From DAIDJM01 sp964250215 (GTDB taxonomy: Bacteria; Pseudomonadota; Alphaproteobacteria; Acetobacterales; Acetobacteraceae), in NCBI GenBank assembly GCA_964250215.1, contig CAXUEX010000116.1, positions 1-9,008 on the forward strand: DNA of 9,008 nucleotides, in the 5' to 3' direction. The translations under genes and the position numbers were made by a program. Shown here piece after piece: positions 1 to 5,168 of the stretch (the first letter of the stretch is position 1; each line of letters begins with the position of its first letter). Under the pieces are notes generated by a model that saw only the letters and a program-made list of their open reading frames with translations, was not told the origin of the DNA and ran no database searches.

Positions 1-1234
1 GGCCCGGCCGACGCGGCCGAGGCCCGGGCGGTGCACCTGCACATTGGCCATCGCCCGCCAGGCGGCGCGCAACCCGCCCACCGAACACGCGGCTTCCGGT
101 TCGCGGATCAAATGCAGGCTGCGCAGGCCGCGCGCGGCGGCCAGGCGCAGGGCCGGGGCAAAGGCTTCGGCCTCTTCCAGCGTCGCCTCGGCAACCGGCA
201 GCACGCCGCGATGCATGGCATGGCCATTCACCGCATGCGCCAGCGCCGCGCCTGGCTGCGCCGGCTGCATCGGCACACCGCGCGCGANNNNNNNNNNCCA
301 GCTCGTCGGTGATCCCGGTGAAGCGGGCCTGCAGCTGGGTGGCCAGCGCCGCGCCGCCCACGCCCGGGCGCCACACCATTTCCGGCACCGCCGCAGCCAG
401 CCGGCCCAGGGCCGCTTCCACGACGACGGCCGGCGATGGCGCGCCGGCATCCAAGGCGGGCACGAGCGCCAACTGCCAGCCGGGCGTAAGTGTGCCGGCG
501 GTGGCGCGTTCGAAGGCGTCGCGCGCGGTGTGCCGATGCAGCCGGCGCAGCCAGGCGCGGCGGGCGGCAATGCCACGCTGCCAGAAATCGGGCCATGCAA
601 CAGGCTCGTTCCCCGAAGCTGCCGAGCCGGCGAATTCTAACGCAATCAGCGTCGGGCGGCGTGAACGCTGCGCGGCCGAGAGCGCCGATTCGATCGCGCC
701 CGCATCTTCGGCCGCCACACGGCGGCAGTTCCAGCCAAGCGCGGCCAGCCGGGTAAGCGCCGCCAGCTCCGCCGGACCGGATGCCGCCAGCAGCGTCAGA
801 CGGCCGAGCCCGAGCGCACCCGCCGCGGCGGCCGCTTCCTGGGCCGGGCCGGTAAGGAGCTCCGCGGCTTCCAGCAACACCCAGCTCCGGTGGTCCACGA
901 GCGAGCGGCCGAATCGCGCGGCCAGGCGGCGCTCGGCCAAGGCCATGCCGAGCGCCGTGGCGAGCGTACGCGGCGGCATGGCGGGCACGCATTCGGCAAA
1001 GCCCGAGCTCGTGCCGAGCCGGGCGGCAAGGCCGGCAGCCAGCGCGGGATCGGCGAGCACCAGCCGGTCGCGGTCGGGCCAATGCGGATCGGCCGTATCG
1101 AAGCGCAGATGCCGGGTGAGCAGCAGCGCCAGCGCCAGCGCGGCCGGGCCAGCCTCGGCGCGCAGCCCGGCCGCGAGGGCATGGGGGTCGGCGTCCACGA
1201 CCGGCGGTTTAGGTGCGGCGAGCGGGGCGCGCAA
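1..1234 (-). CDS. Degenerate transketolase-like protein (partial, interrupted by gap)
   Basis: This frame is open on the minus strand to the window edge; the 10-N gap breaks it and the phase differs on the two sides. The translation follows transketolase order: ADPHWPDRDRLVL, then ALGMALAERRLAARFG, LVDHRSWVLLE, QEAAAAAGALGLGRLTLL, ALGWNCRRV, RRPTLIALEFA, and the linker RRAWLRRLHRHTARDAFERA. Beyond the gap comes LAHAVNGHAMHRGVLP, matching the region just after the catalytic-Glu loop. Transketolases move two-carbon ketol units using thiamine diphosphate. Here the SGHPG, NGHGS, GPLGQG and GDG motifs and the cofactor Asn are replaced (for example, VLLEAAELLTG stands where a GDG motif is expected), so catalysis by this chain alone is doubtful. 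The catalytic-Glu region falls in the gap and cannot be judged. The start is uncertain: TTG 1234 is chosen, with GTG 1198 and ATG 1318 as alternatives; the last would overlap the divergent lipoprotein gene. Homology is confident; function is unknown. Confidence 0.8.
   Translation of the reverse strand, partial: MRAPLAAPKPPVVDADPHALAAGLRAEAGPAALALALLLTRHLRFDTADPHWPDRDRLVLADPALAAGLAARLGTSSGFAECVPAMPPRTLATALGMALAERRLAARFGRSLVDHRSWVLLEAAELLTGPAQEAAAAAGALGLGRLTLLAASGPAELAALTRLAALGWNCRRVAAEDAGAIESALSAAQRSRRPTLIALEFAGSAASGNEPVAWPDFWQRGIAARRAWLRRLHRHTARDAFERATAGTLTPGWQLALVPALDAGAPSPAVVVEAALGRLAAAVPEMVWRPGVGGAALATQLQARFTGITDELXXXXRARCADAAGAARRGAGACGEWPCHASRRAAGCRGDAGRGRSLCPGPAPGRRARPAQPAFDPRTGSRVFGGRVARRLAGDGQCAGAPPGPRPRRPG
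244..287 (+). repeat. 44-bp inverted repeat, left copy, ending at the gap
   Basis: This is an exact reverse complement of 519-562. The match stops at base 243 on one side and runs into the N block on the other. Read on the plus strand it encodes RRAWLRRLHRHTAR, which is the minus-strand protein sequence of the right copy. It therefore sits in the wrong orientation inside the gene. A fold-back or chimeric contig end is more likely than a biological repeat. Confidence 0.9.
288..297. other. Assembly gap (10 N)
   Basis: Ten consecutive N lie inside the transketolase-like gene. The reading phase differs on the two sides, so the true length is probably not ten bases. By family alignment, about 10-30 residues around the catalytic-Glu loop (typically GVREH) are missing here. 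Confidence 0.98.
519..562 (-). repeat. 44-bp inverted repeat, right copy (native position)
   Basis: This is the exact reverse complement of 244-287. Here the sequence fits the minus-strand gene: it encodes the transketolase inter-domain linker and continues smoothly into conserved sequence on both sides. It is therefore taken as the original copy. Confidence 0.9.
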
Positions 1235-1283
1235 ATCGGCGCGGATTGCGCGGCGCGGGCAGGCTCTGGCATGGCATAAGGCG

Positions 1284-1730
1284 ATGCAATCGAAAGCGGC
1301 CCAAGCAGCGCTGGCCATTGCGGCGGCGGCCGTCGCCGGTTGCACGCTGATCGATCAGCGAACCTTCAATCCGCACGCGGGCGAGAAGCCGAAGTTGGCG
1401 GTGGCGGCGCCGAAACCCCTGCCGCCCGGCGCGCCGCCGTTGGTGGAGATCGGCTTCGCCACGCCGAACCCGCCGTATCAGGAGGAGCTGGCCAATGCCG
1501 TGCGCCAGGCGCTGGCGCGGCGGCCGGATGCGATCTTCACGGTGGAAGTGCTGGTGCCGGTGCAGGGCTCGCCCGAGGCGCAGGCCGATCAGGCACGGCA
1601 GGGCGCGGCGACCGCACGGCGTATTGCGCAGACCATCGTGGAGGCGGGCGCCGACCAGGGGCAGATCGAGCTGGCGGTGCGGGCGGACCCGGCACGCCGG
1701 GTGGAAAAAGCGGAAATCCGCGTGCGCTAG
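1284..1730 (+). CDS. Small putative lipoprotein
   Basis: This is a 148-residue protein. The N-terminus has a short charged stretch (K4), an alanine-rich hydrophobic segment and a lipobox, Val17-Ala-Gly-Cys20, so it is probably lipidated at Cys20 and anchored in a membrane facing the periplasm. A proline-rich linker follows (about residues 35-52). The C-terminal part, about 53-148, is soluble and alpha/beta in character: a helix-like stretch around ELANAVRQALARRP, then ATARRIAQTIVEAGA, then the strand-like AEIRVR at the end. That spacing loosely resembles OmpA-C-like domains, but I see no diagnostic peptidoglycan-binding motif. The ATG at 1284 is the only start that gives a proper signal peptide. 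It is divergent from the transketolase-like gene, with about 50 bp between the chosen starts. The specific function is not recognised. Confidence 0.75.
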   Translation: MQSKAAQAALAIAAAAVAGCTLIDQRTFNPHAGEKPKLAVAAPKPLPPGAPPLVEIGFATPNPPYQEELANAVRQALARRPDAIFTVEVLVPVQGSPEAQADQARQGAATARRIAQTIVEAGADQGQIELAVRADPARRVEKAEIRVR

Positions 1731-1732
1731 CG

Positions 1733-1767
1733 GCGGCAAGCTCGGGGCTTTGTTAAGCCATTGCCGC
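1733..1767 (+). terminator. Two-part hairpin between lipoprotein and secreted-protein genes
   Basis: The outer arms GCGGCAA (1733-1739) and TTGCCGC (1761-1767) pair perfectly. Inside, GGCTT (1746-1750) and AAGCC (1755-1759) pair around a TGTT loop, leaving a six-base bulge on the left and one base on the right. No T-tract follows. The structure ends one base before the ATG at 1769, so it could be a weak terminator for the lipoprotein gene or could affect translation of the next gene. The pairing is visible; the role is inference. Confidence 0.35.
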
Positions 1768-1768
1768 T

Positions 1769-2833
1769 ATGGCGGTGGCCATGCTGATCCGCATCCTTGC
1801 CGCGCTGCTGCTGCCGATCGCCGCCCAGGCCGGGCCGCCGCTGCGGCTGCTGGGTTCGGCGCGGATGTTGCCGCTGATCCAGGCGGTGCAGGCGGATCAG
1901 GGATTGCTCAAGCATCTCTACAGTTTTTCGCTGCCGGGCGGCCCGATGCAGTTCGTCGGGCTCACGGGGAATATTTCGTTCACGGCCGCGCAGGACCATT
2001 TCGGCGAAGCGCTGATTTCCGTGACGTATCTGAACGCTGGCGATTGCGCCGCGGTGAACAATACGGTGTTTCGTTCCTATTCCGATCCAGGTTTCCCGGC
2101 GCTGACGCATCTGGCCGCCTTCGTGCTGAAAACCACCCATGCGGGCACCGTGACGCTGCCGGTGAATGTCGGTTTTGCTACCGGCGTGCCGGTCTCGTCC
2201 TGCCTGGTGCTGGTGCTGGATGGTGGCGGTGCTTGGGGGCCGGGGCATGCGCAGCCGATGCTGGTGACGATCACGAGCTTTCTCACGTTTCTGTACACGC
2301 CCCTGCCCTCGCCGCGGCCGCCGGCGGCCAGCGCCTATCCGCTCGGCGCGGAAGTCTCGCTGCGGGCCGGTTCGCCGGCCACCGAGGCCGTGGTGCTGCG
2401 GGCCAATCCGGCGCTGCCCGGCGCGATCGCCATCAGCAGCATTTTCGGCTCGATCGCGGCCAGCCCGTTCGATGGCACGTCGGGCGAGCCGGTGCCCACC
2501 GGCAAATGGGCCACGCGCGGCACGATGTCGGTCTATCCAAGCCCGGTGTGCACCAGCGCGTTCGCGCCCGCTTCGGTGTTTTCGGGGCCAGTGCACGCGC
2601 AGCTCGTTTCGCTGCCGGTATCGGTCACGCCGCCGGGCGGACGAATGCTGATTGCGCAGGCGCCGGGCGGCAACGGCGATGCCGGCCTGCAATTGCCGTT
2701 TTCGCAATCCTATGGCGGGCTGCTGCTGCATCCGGGCGATTGCCTGGTGAGCCTGCTGGGGCCGCTTGGCACCCTGAACGGCACGATCGACCTGGAGCAG
2801 CAGGCGACCGCGGTGATCGAGCCGATGCCGTAG
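1769..2833 (+). CDS. Secreted protein of unknown family
   Basis: This is a 354-residue protein that I do not recognise. The first 21 residues form a good signal peptide: R8, a Leu/Ala-rich core and an AQA|G cleavage site after Ala21. The mature protein is rich in Gly, Pro, Val, Ser and Thr with few charges, which suggests an all-beta extracytoplasmic fold. Two halves may be related: each ends with Cys-Leu-Val and a hydrophobic strand (VSSCLVLVLDGG in the first, GDCLVSLLG in the second), joined by a proline-rich stretch, SPRPPAASAYP. At least four cysteines in the mature part could form disulfides after export. No catalytic motif, membrane anchor or sortase signal is seen. ATG 1781 (residue 5) is an alternative start with a GGCGGTGG stretch just upstream; ATG 1769 lies directly behind a hairpin. 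Neighbours give no firm clue to the role. Confidence 0.75.
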   Translation: MAVAMLIRILAALLLPIAAQAGPPLRLLGSARMLPLIQAVQADQGLLKHLYSFSLPGGPMQFVGLTGNISFTAAQDHFGEALISVTYLNAGDCAAVNNTVFRSYSDPGFPALTHLAAFVLKTTHAGTVTLPVNVGFATGVPVSSCLVLVLDGGGAWGPGHAQPMLVTITSFLTFLYTPLPSPRPPAASAYPLGAEVSLRAGSPATEAVVLRANPALPGAIAISSIFGSIAASPFDGTSGEPVPTGKWATRGTMSVYPSPVCTSAFAPASVFSGPVHAQLVSLPVSVTPPGGRMLIAQAPGGNGDAGLQLPFSQSYGGLLLHPGDCLVSLLGPLGTLNGTIDLEQQATAVIEPMP

Positions 2834-2892
2834 AGGTTCCGGACCCTCGCTTTCGGACTCTTGAACGGCTAAAGCGCGCGCCGAAACCCGGG

Positions 2893-3738
2893 ATGATCGC
2901 GATGCCGGAGGCGGCGCACCCAAGTGACTTTGCAACAATTCGGCTGCCGGCGAGCGCAGCGTTGCTGTCGGCGACTATGGCCCTGCACAACGGGCGTGAC
3001 CTGGTGGCTCGCCAGGTCGCGCAGGGCGGTTGGCAAAGCTTCGAGCCGCCCCTGCCTAGACTGTTTCTTGCGATCGCCTCGCGCTTTCCAGGGCTGGTGC
3101 TGGACGTCGGCGCGAATACGGGTTTCTACACAATCCTTGCCGCGGCCGCGCACCGCCGCAACCGCGTGGTGGCTTGCGAGCCGCTGCCCGAAATCCTTGA
3201 GGCGCTGCATCAAAATCTGCGCCACAACGGTCTGCGCCACCGGGCGCGGCTGATCCGCTGCGCGATCGGCGATCGAAACGGCCACGCGGAACTCTACATT
3301 CCGGATTCGATGCACGGTGCCATCGAAACTAGCGCCTCGCTCCGCGCGGATTTCAAGGCCGTTCACGCGGGCCAGGTCAGCGTGCTGCAGCGCACGCTGG
3401 ACCGCATCGTGCTGCGACCATCCCTGATCTGGCGGCGGCTCACGATCGTCAAAATCGACGTGGAGGGCTGCGAAGCGCAGGTTCTGTCAGGTGCACACCG
3501 CACAATTGCCTTGAAACGACCGATCATCTTTCTCGAAATCCTGCCGCGCGCCGATTTCGTGGTTCTCAACGGCTTCCTGAAGCGGCACGGCTACGCCGCA
3601 ATGGTGCTGCCGCCGGATGCGTCGCCGTTCATGGAGCAGGAGGTGCGGTTTCATGCGAACGCCTGGAACCACGCCTTCGTGCCGCGGGAGAAGCAACAAT
3701 CGTTTCTTGCCGCCGCCGCTGCTCAGCCCTGTCCGTAG
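2893..3738 (+). CDS. FkbM-family SAM-dependent methyltransferase
   Basis: This is a 281-residue protein. It has the FkbM-type Rossmann methyltransferase core: motif I, LVLDVGANTGFYT (DVGANTG at 71-77), an acidic strand end, CEPLPEILEALHQNL (E96), and the family hallmark VKIDVEGCEAQVLSGA (186-201), followed by IIFLEIL. The family generally O-methylates sugars, polyketides or other small molecules with S-adenosylmethionine; the substrate here cannot be told. There is no signal peptide or membrane segment, so it is cytoplasmic. ATG 2893 and ATG 2902 are both possible starts; neither has a strong ribosome site. The stop overlaps the end of the convergent aldolase gene by 16 bp. The gene uses more codons such as AGA, ACA, ACT and CTA than its neighbours, which may hint at a separate origin. 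Confidence 0.88.
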   Translation: MIAMPEAAHPSDFATIRLPASAALLSATMALHNGRDLVARQVAQGGWQSFEPPLPRLFLAIASRFPGLVLDVGANTGFYTILAAAAHRRNRVVACEPLPEILEALHQNLRHNGLRHRARLIRCAIGDRNGHAELYIPDSMHGAIETSASLRADFKAVHAGQVSVLQRTLDRIVLRPSLIWRRLTIVKIDVEGCEAQVLSGAHRTIALKRPIIFLEILPRADFVVLNGFLKRHGYAAMVLPPDASPFMEQEVRFHANAWNHAFVPREKQQSFLAAAAAQPCP

Positions 3739-4367
3739 CTCTCGAACTGCCTTGCCGATTGCTGCAACTGCTTTTCGGTGAGCGGCGTAGCACCCCCGAT
3801 CAGCAGCGTGCCGTAATAAACTGCCGCCTGCTCCTCCAGCTCTTCCGCCACCGCCAGCGCCCGATCCAGGTCGCTTCCCAGCGCGATCTGGCCGTGATGC
3901 GCCAGCAGGCACGCCGCCCGGCCCTGCATGACGGCAGCGGCTTCGCGCGCCAGGTCGGCGGTGCCCCAGGTGACGTAGGGCGCCACCGGCACGGCGCCGG
4001 GGCCGATCTGGCCGAGCATGTAGTGGATCGGCTCGATCGGCCGCTCGCAGCAGGCCAGGATAGTTGCGTATCGCGAATGGCAATGCACCACCGCCGCCGC
4101 ATCCGGCCGGGCCGCGAGCAGGGCCGCGTGCATGCGGTGCTCGCTCGAAGGTTTCAGCGCGTCCGGCGGCGCTTTGCCGTCGGCCGACAGGCGCACGATG
4201 TGGCTCGGCGTAAGCGCGGCGGGCGCCACGCCCGAAGGCGTGATCAACATGCCGTGCTGGAAGCGTATCGAGGCGTTCCCCGAGGTGCCGCGGTTCAGGC
4301 CCGTGGCAGCCATGCGCTGCATTGCCCGAACCAGCGCCTCGCGCAGGGCGTCTTCGCTTGCGGCCAT
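3723..4367 (-). CDS. Class II aldolase, L-fuculose-1-phosphate aldolase-like
   Basis: This is a 214-residue cytoplasmic protein, close to the length of E. coli FucA (215) and similar along its whole length. It has LNRGTSGNASIR (24-35), GMLITPSG (39-46), SSEHRMH with Glu76, HCH at 95-97, IHYM with Tyr116, and HHG at 157-159. By comparison with FucA, His95, His97 and His158 should bind zinc and Glu76 should be the catalytic acid/base. FucA splits L-fuculose-1-phosphate into dihydroxyacetone phosphate and lactaldehyde. Related enzymes act on other sugar phosphates or dehydrate methylthioribulose-1-phosphate (MtnB), so the substrate is not certain. No fucose kinase or isomerase is nearby. It is convergent with the FkbM gene (16-bp overlap) and divergent from moaD. 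Confidence 0.9.
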   Translation of the reverse strand: MAASEDALREALVRAMQRMAATGLNRGTSGNASIRFQHGMLITPSGVAPAALTPSHIVRLSADGKAPPDALKPSSEHRMHAALLAARPDAAAVVHCHSRYATILACCERPIEPIHYMLGQIGPGAVPVAPYVTWGTADLAREAAAVMQGRAACLLAHHGQIALGSDLDRALAVAEELEEQAAVYYGTLLIGGATPLTEKQLQQSARQFESYGQG

Positions 4368-4415
4368 GGCACGGGGTTGTAGTCAGCCGCCGCGGTGCGG
4401 TCCAAGGGCCTGGAA

Positions 4416-4443
4416 GCCGCCAGGGGAGGCGAACCCCGGCGGC
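4416..4443 (+). promoter_or_regulatory. GC-rich hairpin in the moaD leader
   Basis: GCCGCC (4416-4421) pairs with GGCGGC (4438-4443) and GGGG (4423-4426) pairs with CCCC (4434-4437). This makes ten G-C pairs with one bulged A (4422) and a seven-base loop, AGGCGAA. No T-tract follows, so it is not a standard terminator in the plus direction. It lies just ahead of the moaD ribosome site and could be a leader RNA element. It is too small to match the known molybdenum-cofactor (moco) RNA motif. Confidence 0.4.
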
Positions 4444-4450
4444 GTCGTGT

Positions 4451-4456
4451 AAGGGA
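4451..4456 (+). promoter_or_regulatory. Ribosome binding site of moaD
   Basis: AAGGGA lies 8 bases before the ATG at 4465. It supports that start and is the clearest Shine-Dalgarno sequence in the window. Confidence 0.6.
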
Positions 4457-4464
4457 CACAGTTC

Positions 4465-4722
4465 ATGGCGGTCCGGGTTCTGTATTTTGCGTGGCTGCGC
4501 GAGCGCGTGGGTGTGGGCGAGGAAAGCCTGGCACTGCCGGCGGGCGTGGGCAGCCTTGGCGCGCTGCGGGATTTTCTGGCCGAACGCGATGCGGCCCATG
4601 CCAGCGCGTTCGCCGAGCCCGGTTGCGTGCGGGCCGCGGTGAACCAGGCGTTTGCCGGGCCGGAGACGACGCTGCAGGACGGCGACGAGATCGCGTTCTT
4701 TCCGCCGGTGACGGGCGGTTGA
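4465..4722 (+). CDS. moaD: Molybdopterin synthase small subunit MoaD
   Basis: This is an 85-residue ubiquitin-fold sulfur carrier, the usual MoaD length. It opens with a beta strand, VRVLYFAWLRERVG, as in MoaD proteins. It includes VNQAFAGPETTLQDGDEIAFFPPVTGG and ends exactly in Gly-Gly, the tail that is adenylated by MoeB and carries the thiocarboxylate. With MoaE it converts cyclic pyranopterin monophosphate to molybdopterin in the cytoplasm. It is first in a tight plus-strand run, has a good ribosome site, and its stop codon overlaps the moaE start by four bases, so the two subunits are probably translated together. Confidence 0.95.
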   Translation: MAVRVLYFAWLRERVGVGEESLALPAGVGSLGALRDFLAERDAAHASAFAEPGCVRAAVNQAFAGPETTLQDGDEIAFFPPVTGG

Positions 4723-5168
4723 CGCGGCTTGTGCGCGTGCAGGCGGCGGATTTCTCGCCCGAGGCCGAACTGGCGCCGCTGCTTGGGCTGGATGCGGGCG
4801 GGATCGGCAGTTTTCTGGGCATCGTGCGGCGCGGCGAGCCGGAAGTGCAGGCGCTCACGCTGGAGCACTACCCGGGCATGACCGAGCGCGCGATGACCCA
4901 AATCACCGAAGCCGCCATGGCCCGGTTCGCGCTGCTCGGCTGCGTGGTGGTGCACCGCGTGGGCCGGCTGCGGCCCGGCGAGCGCATCGTGTTCGTGGCG
5001 GCGGCGGCGCGGCATCGGGCGCCGGCGCTGGCAGCCACCGGTTTCCTGATCGACTGGCTGAAAACGGAAGCCCCGTTCTGGAAAAAGCAGCTTTTTGCCG
5101 ATGGCGCGGAGGGATGGGTGGCGGCGCGGCCCGAGGATACGGCGGCGGCGGCACGGTGGCAGGCTTGA
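4719..5168 (+). CDS. moaE: Molybdopterin synthase catalytic subunit MoaE
   Basis: This is 149 residues, matching E. coli MoaE (150). Conserved parts include IGSFLGIVRRGE near the start, LEHYPGMTERAM, VVHRVGRLRPGE, and the C-terminal LKTEAPFWKKQ. Lys115 and Lys122 match the active-site lysines 119 and 126 of E. coli MoaE; the protein ends with AAARW plus two residues. It takes sulfur from the MoaD thiocarboxylate to build the dithiolene of molybdopterin. There is no ATG at the right place. TTG 4719 overlaps the moaD stop as TTGA, gives the family length and is preferred; GTG 4731 is an alternative. Its stop overlaps the hpnE start in the same way. Confidence 0.94.
   Translation: MTRLVRVQAADFSPEAELAPLLGLDAGGIGSFLGIVRRGEPEVQALTLEHYPGMTERAMTQITEAAMARFALLGCVVVHRVGRLRPGERIVFVAAAARHRAPALAATGFLIDWLKTEAPFWKKQLFADGAEGWVAARPEDTAAAARWQA

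Larger units (their letters stand above)
4368..4464. promoter_or_regulatory. Divergent intergenic region between the aldolase gene and moaD
   Basis: These 97 bp separate two divergent starts and must hold, or lie close to, the promoters for the aldolase and for the moaD-hopanoid run. I see no convincing -35/-10 pair. A hairpin (4416-4443) and a ribosome site (4451-4456) lie on the moaD side. Confidence 0.5.

Noticed and set aside
244..562. Inverted repeats as ends of an insertion sequence
   Set aside because: No transposase lies between them, no target duplication is seen, one copy is plain coding sequence and the other touches an assembly gap.
228..1272. Two other minus-strand open frames (228-1082 and 796-1272)
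   Set aside because: They are Arg/Pro/Gly-rich alternative frames of the transketolase-like gene and match no family.
309..1283. Plus-strand open frame ahead of the lipoprotein, giving a longer protein
   Set aside because: It is Ser/Arg/Ala rich, antisense to the transketolase-like gene and crosses no conserved domain; a start at 1284 gives a proper lipoprotein signal.
1495..2892. Upstream extension of the FkbM gene in the same frame, to give a 747-residue protein
   Set aside because: The extension lies over the lipoprotein and secreted-protein genes in another frame and has shadow composition; the methyltransferase fold needs only the sequence from 2893.
4416..4443. Molybdenum-cofactor riboswitch ahead of moaD
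   Set aside because: Only one short hairpin is visible; the known motif is much larger with several helices.
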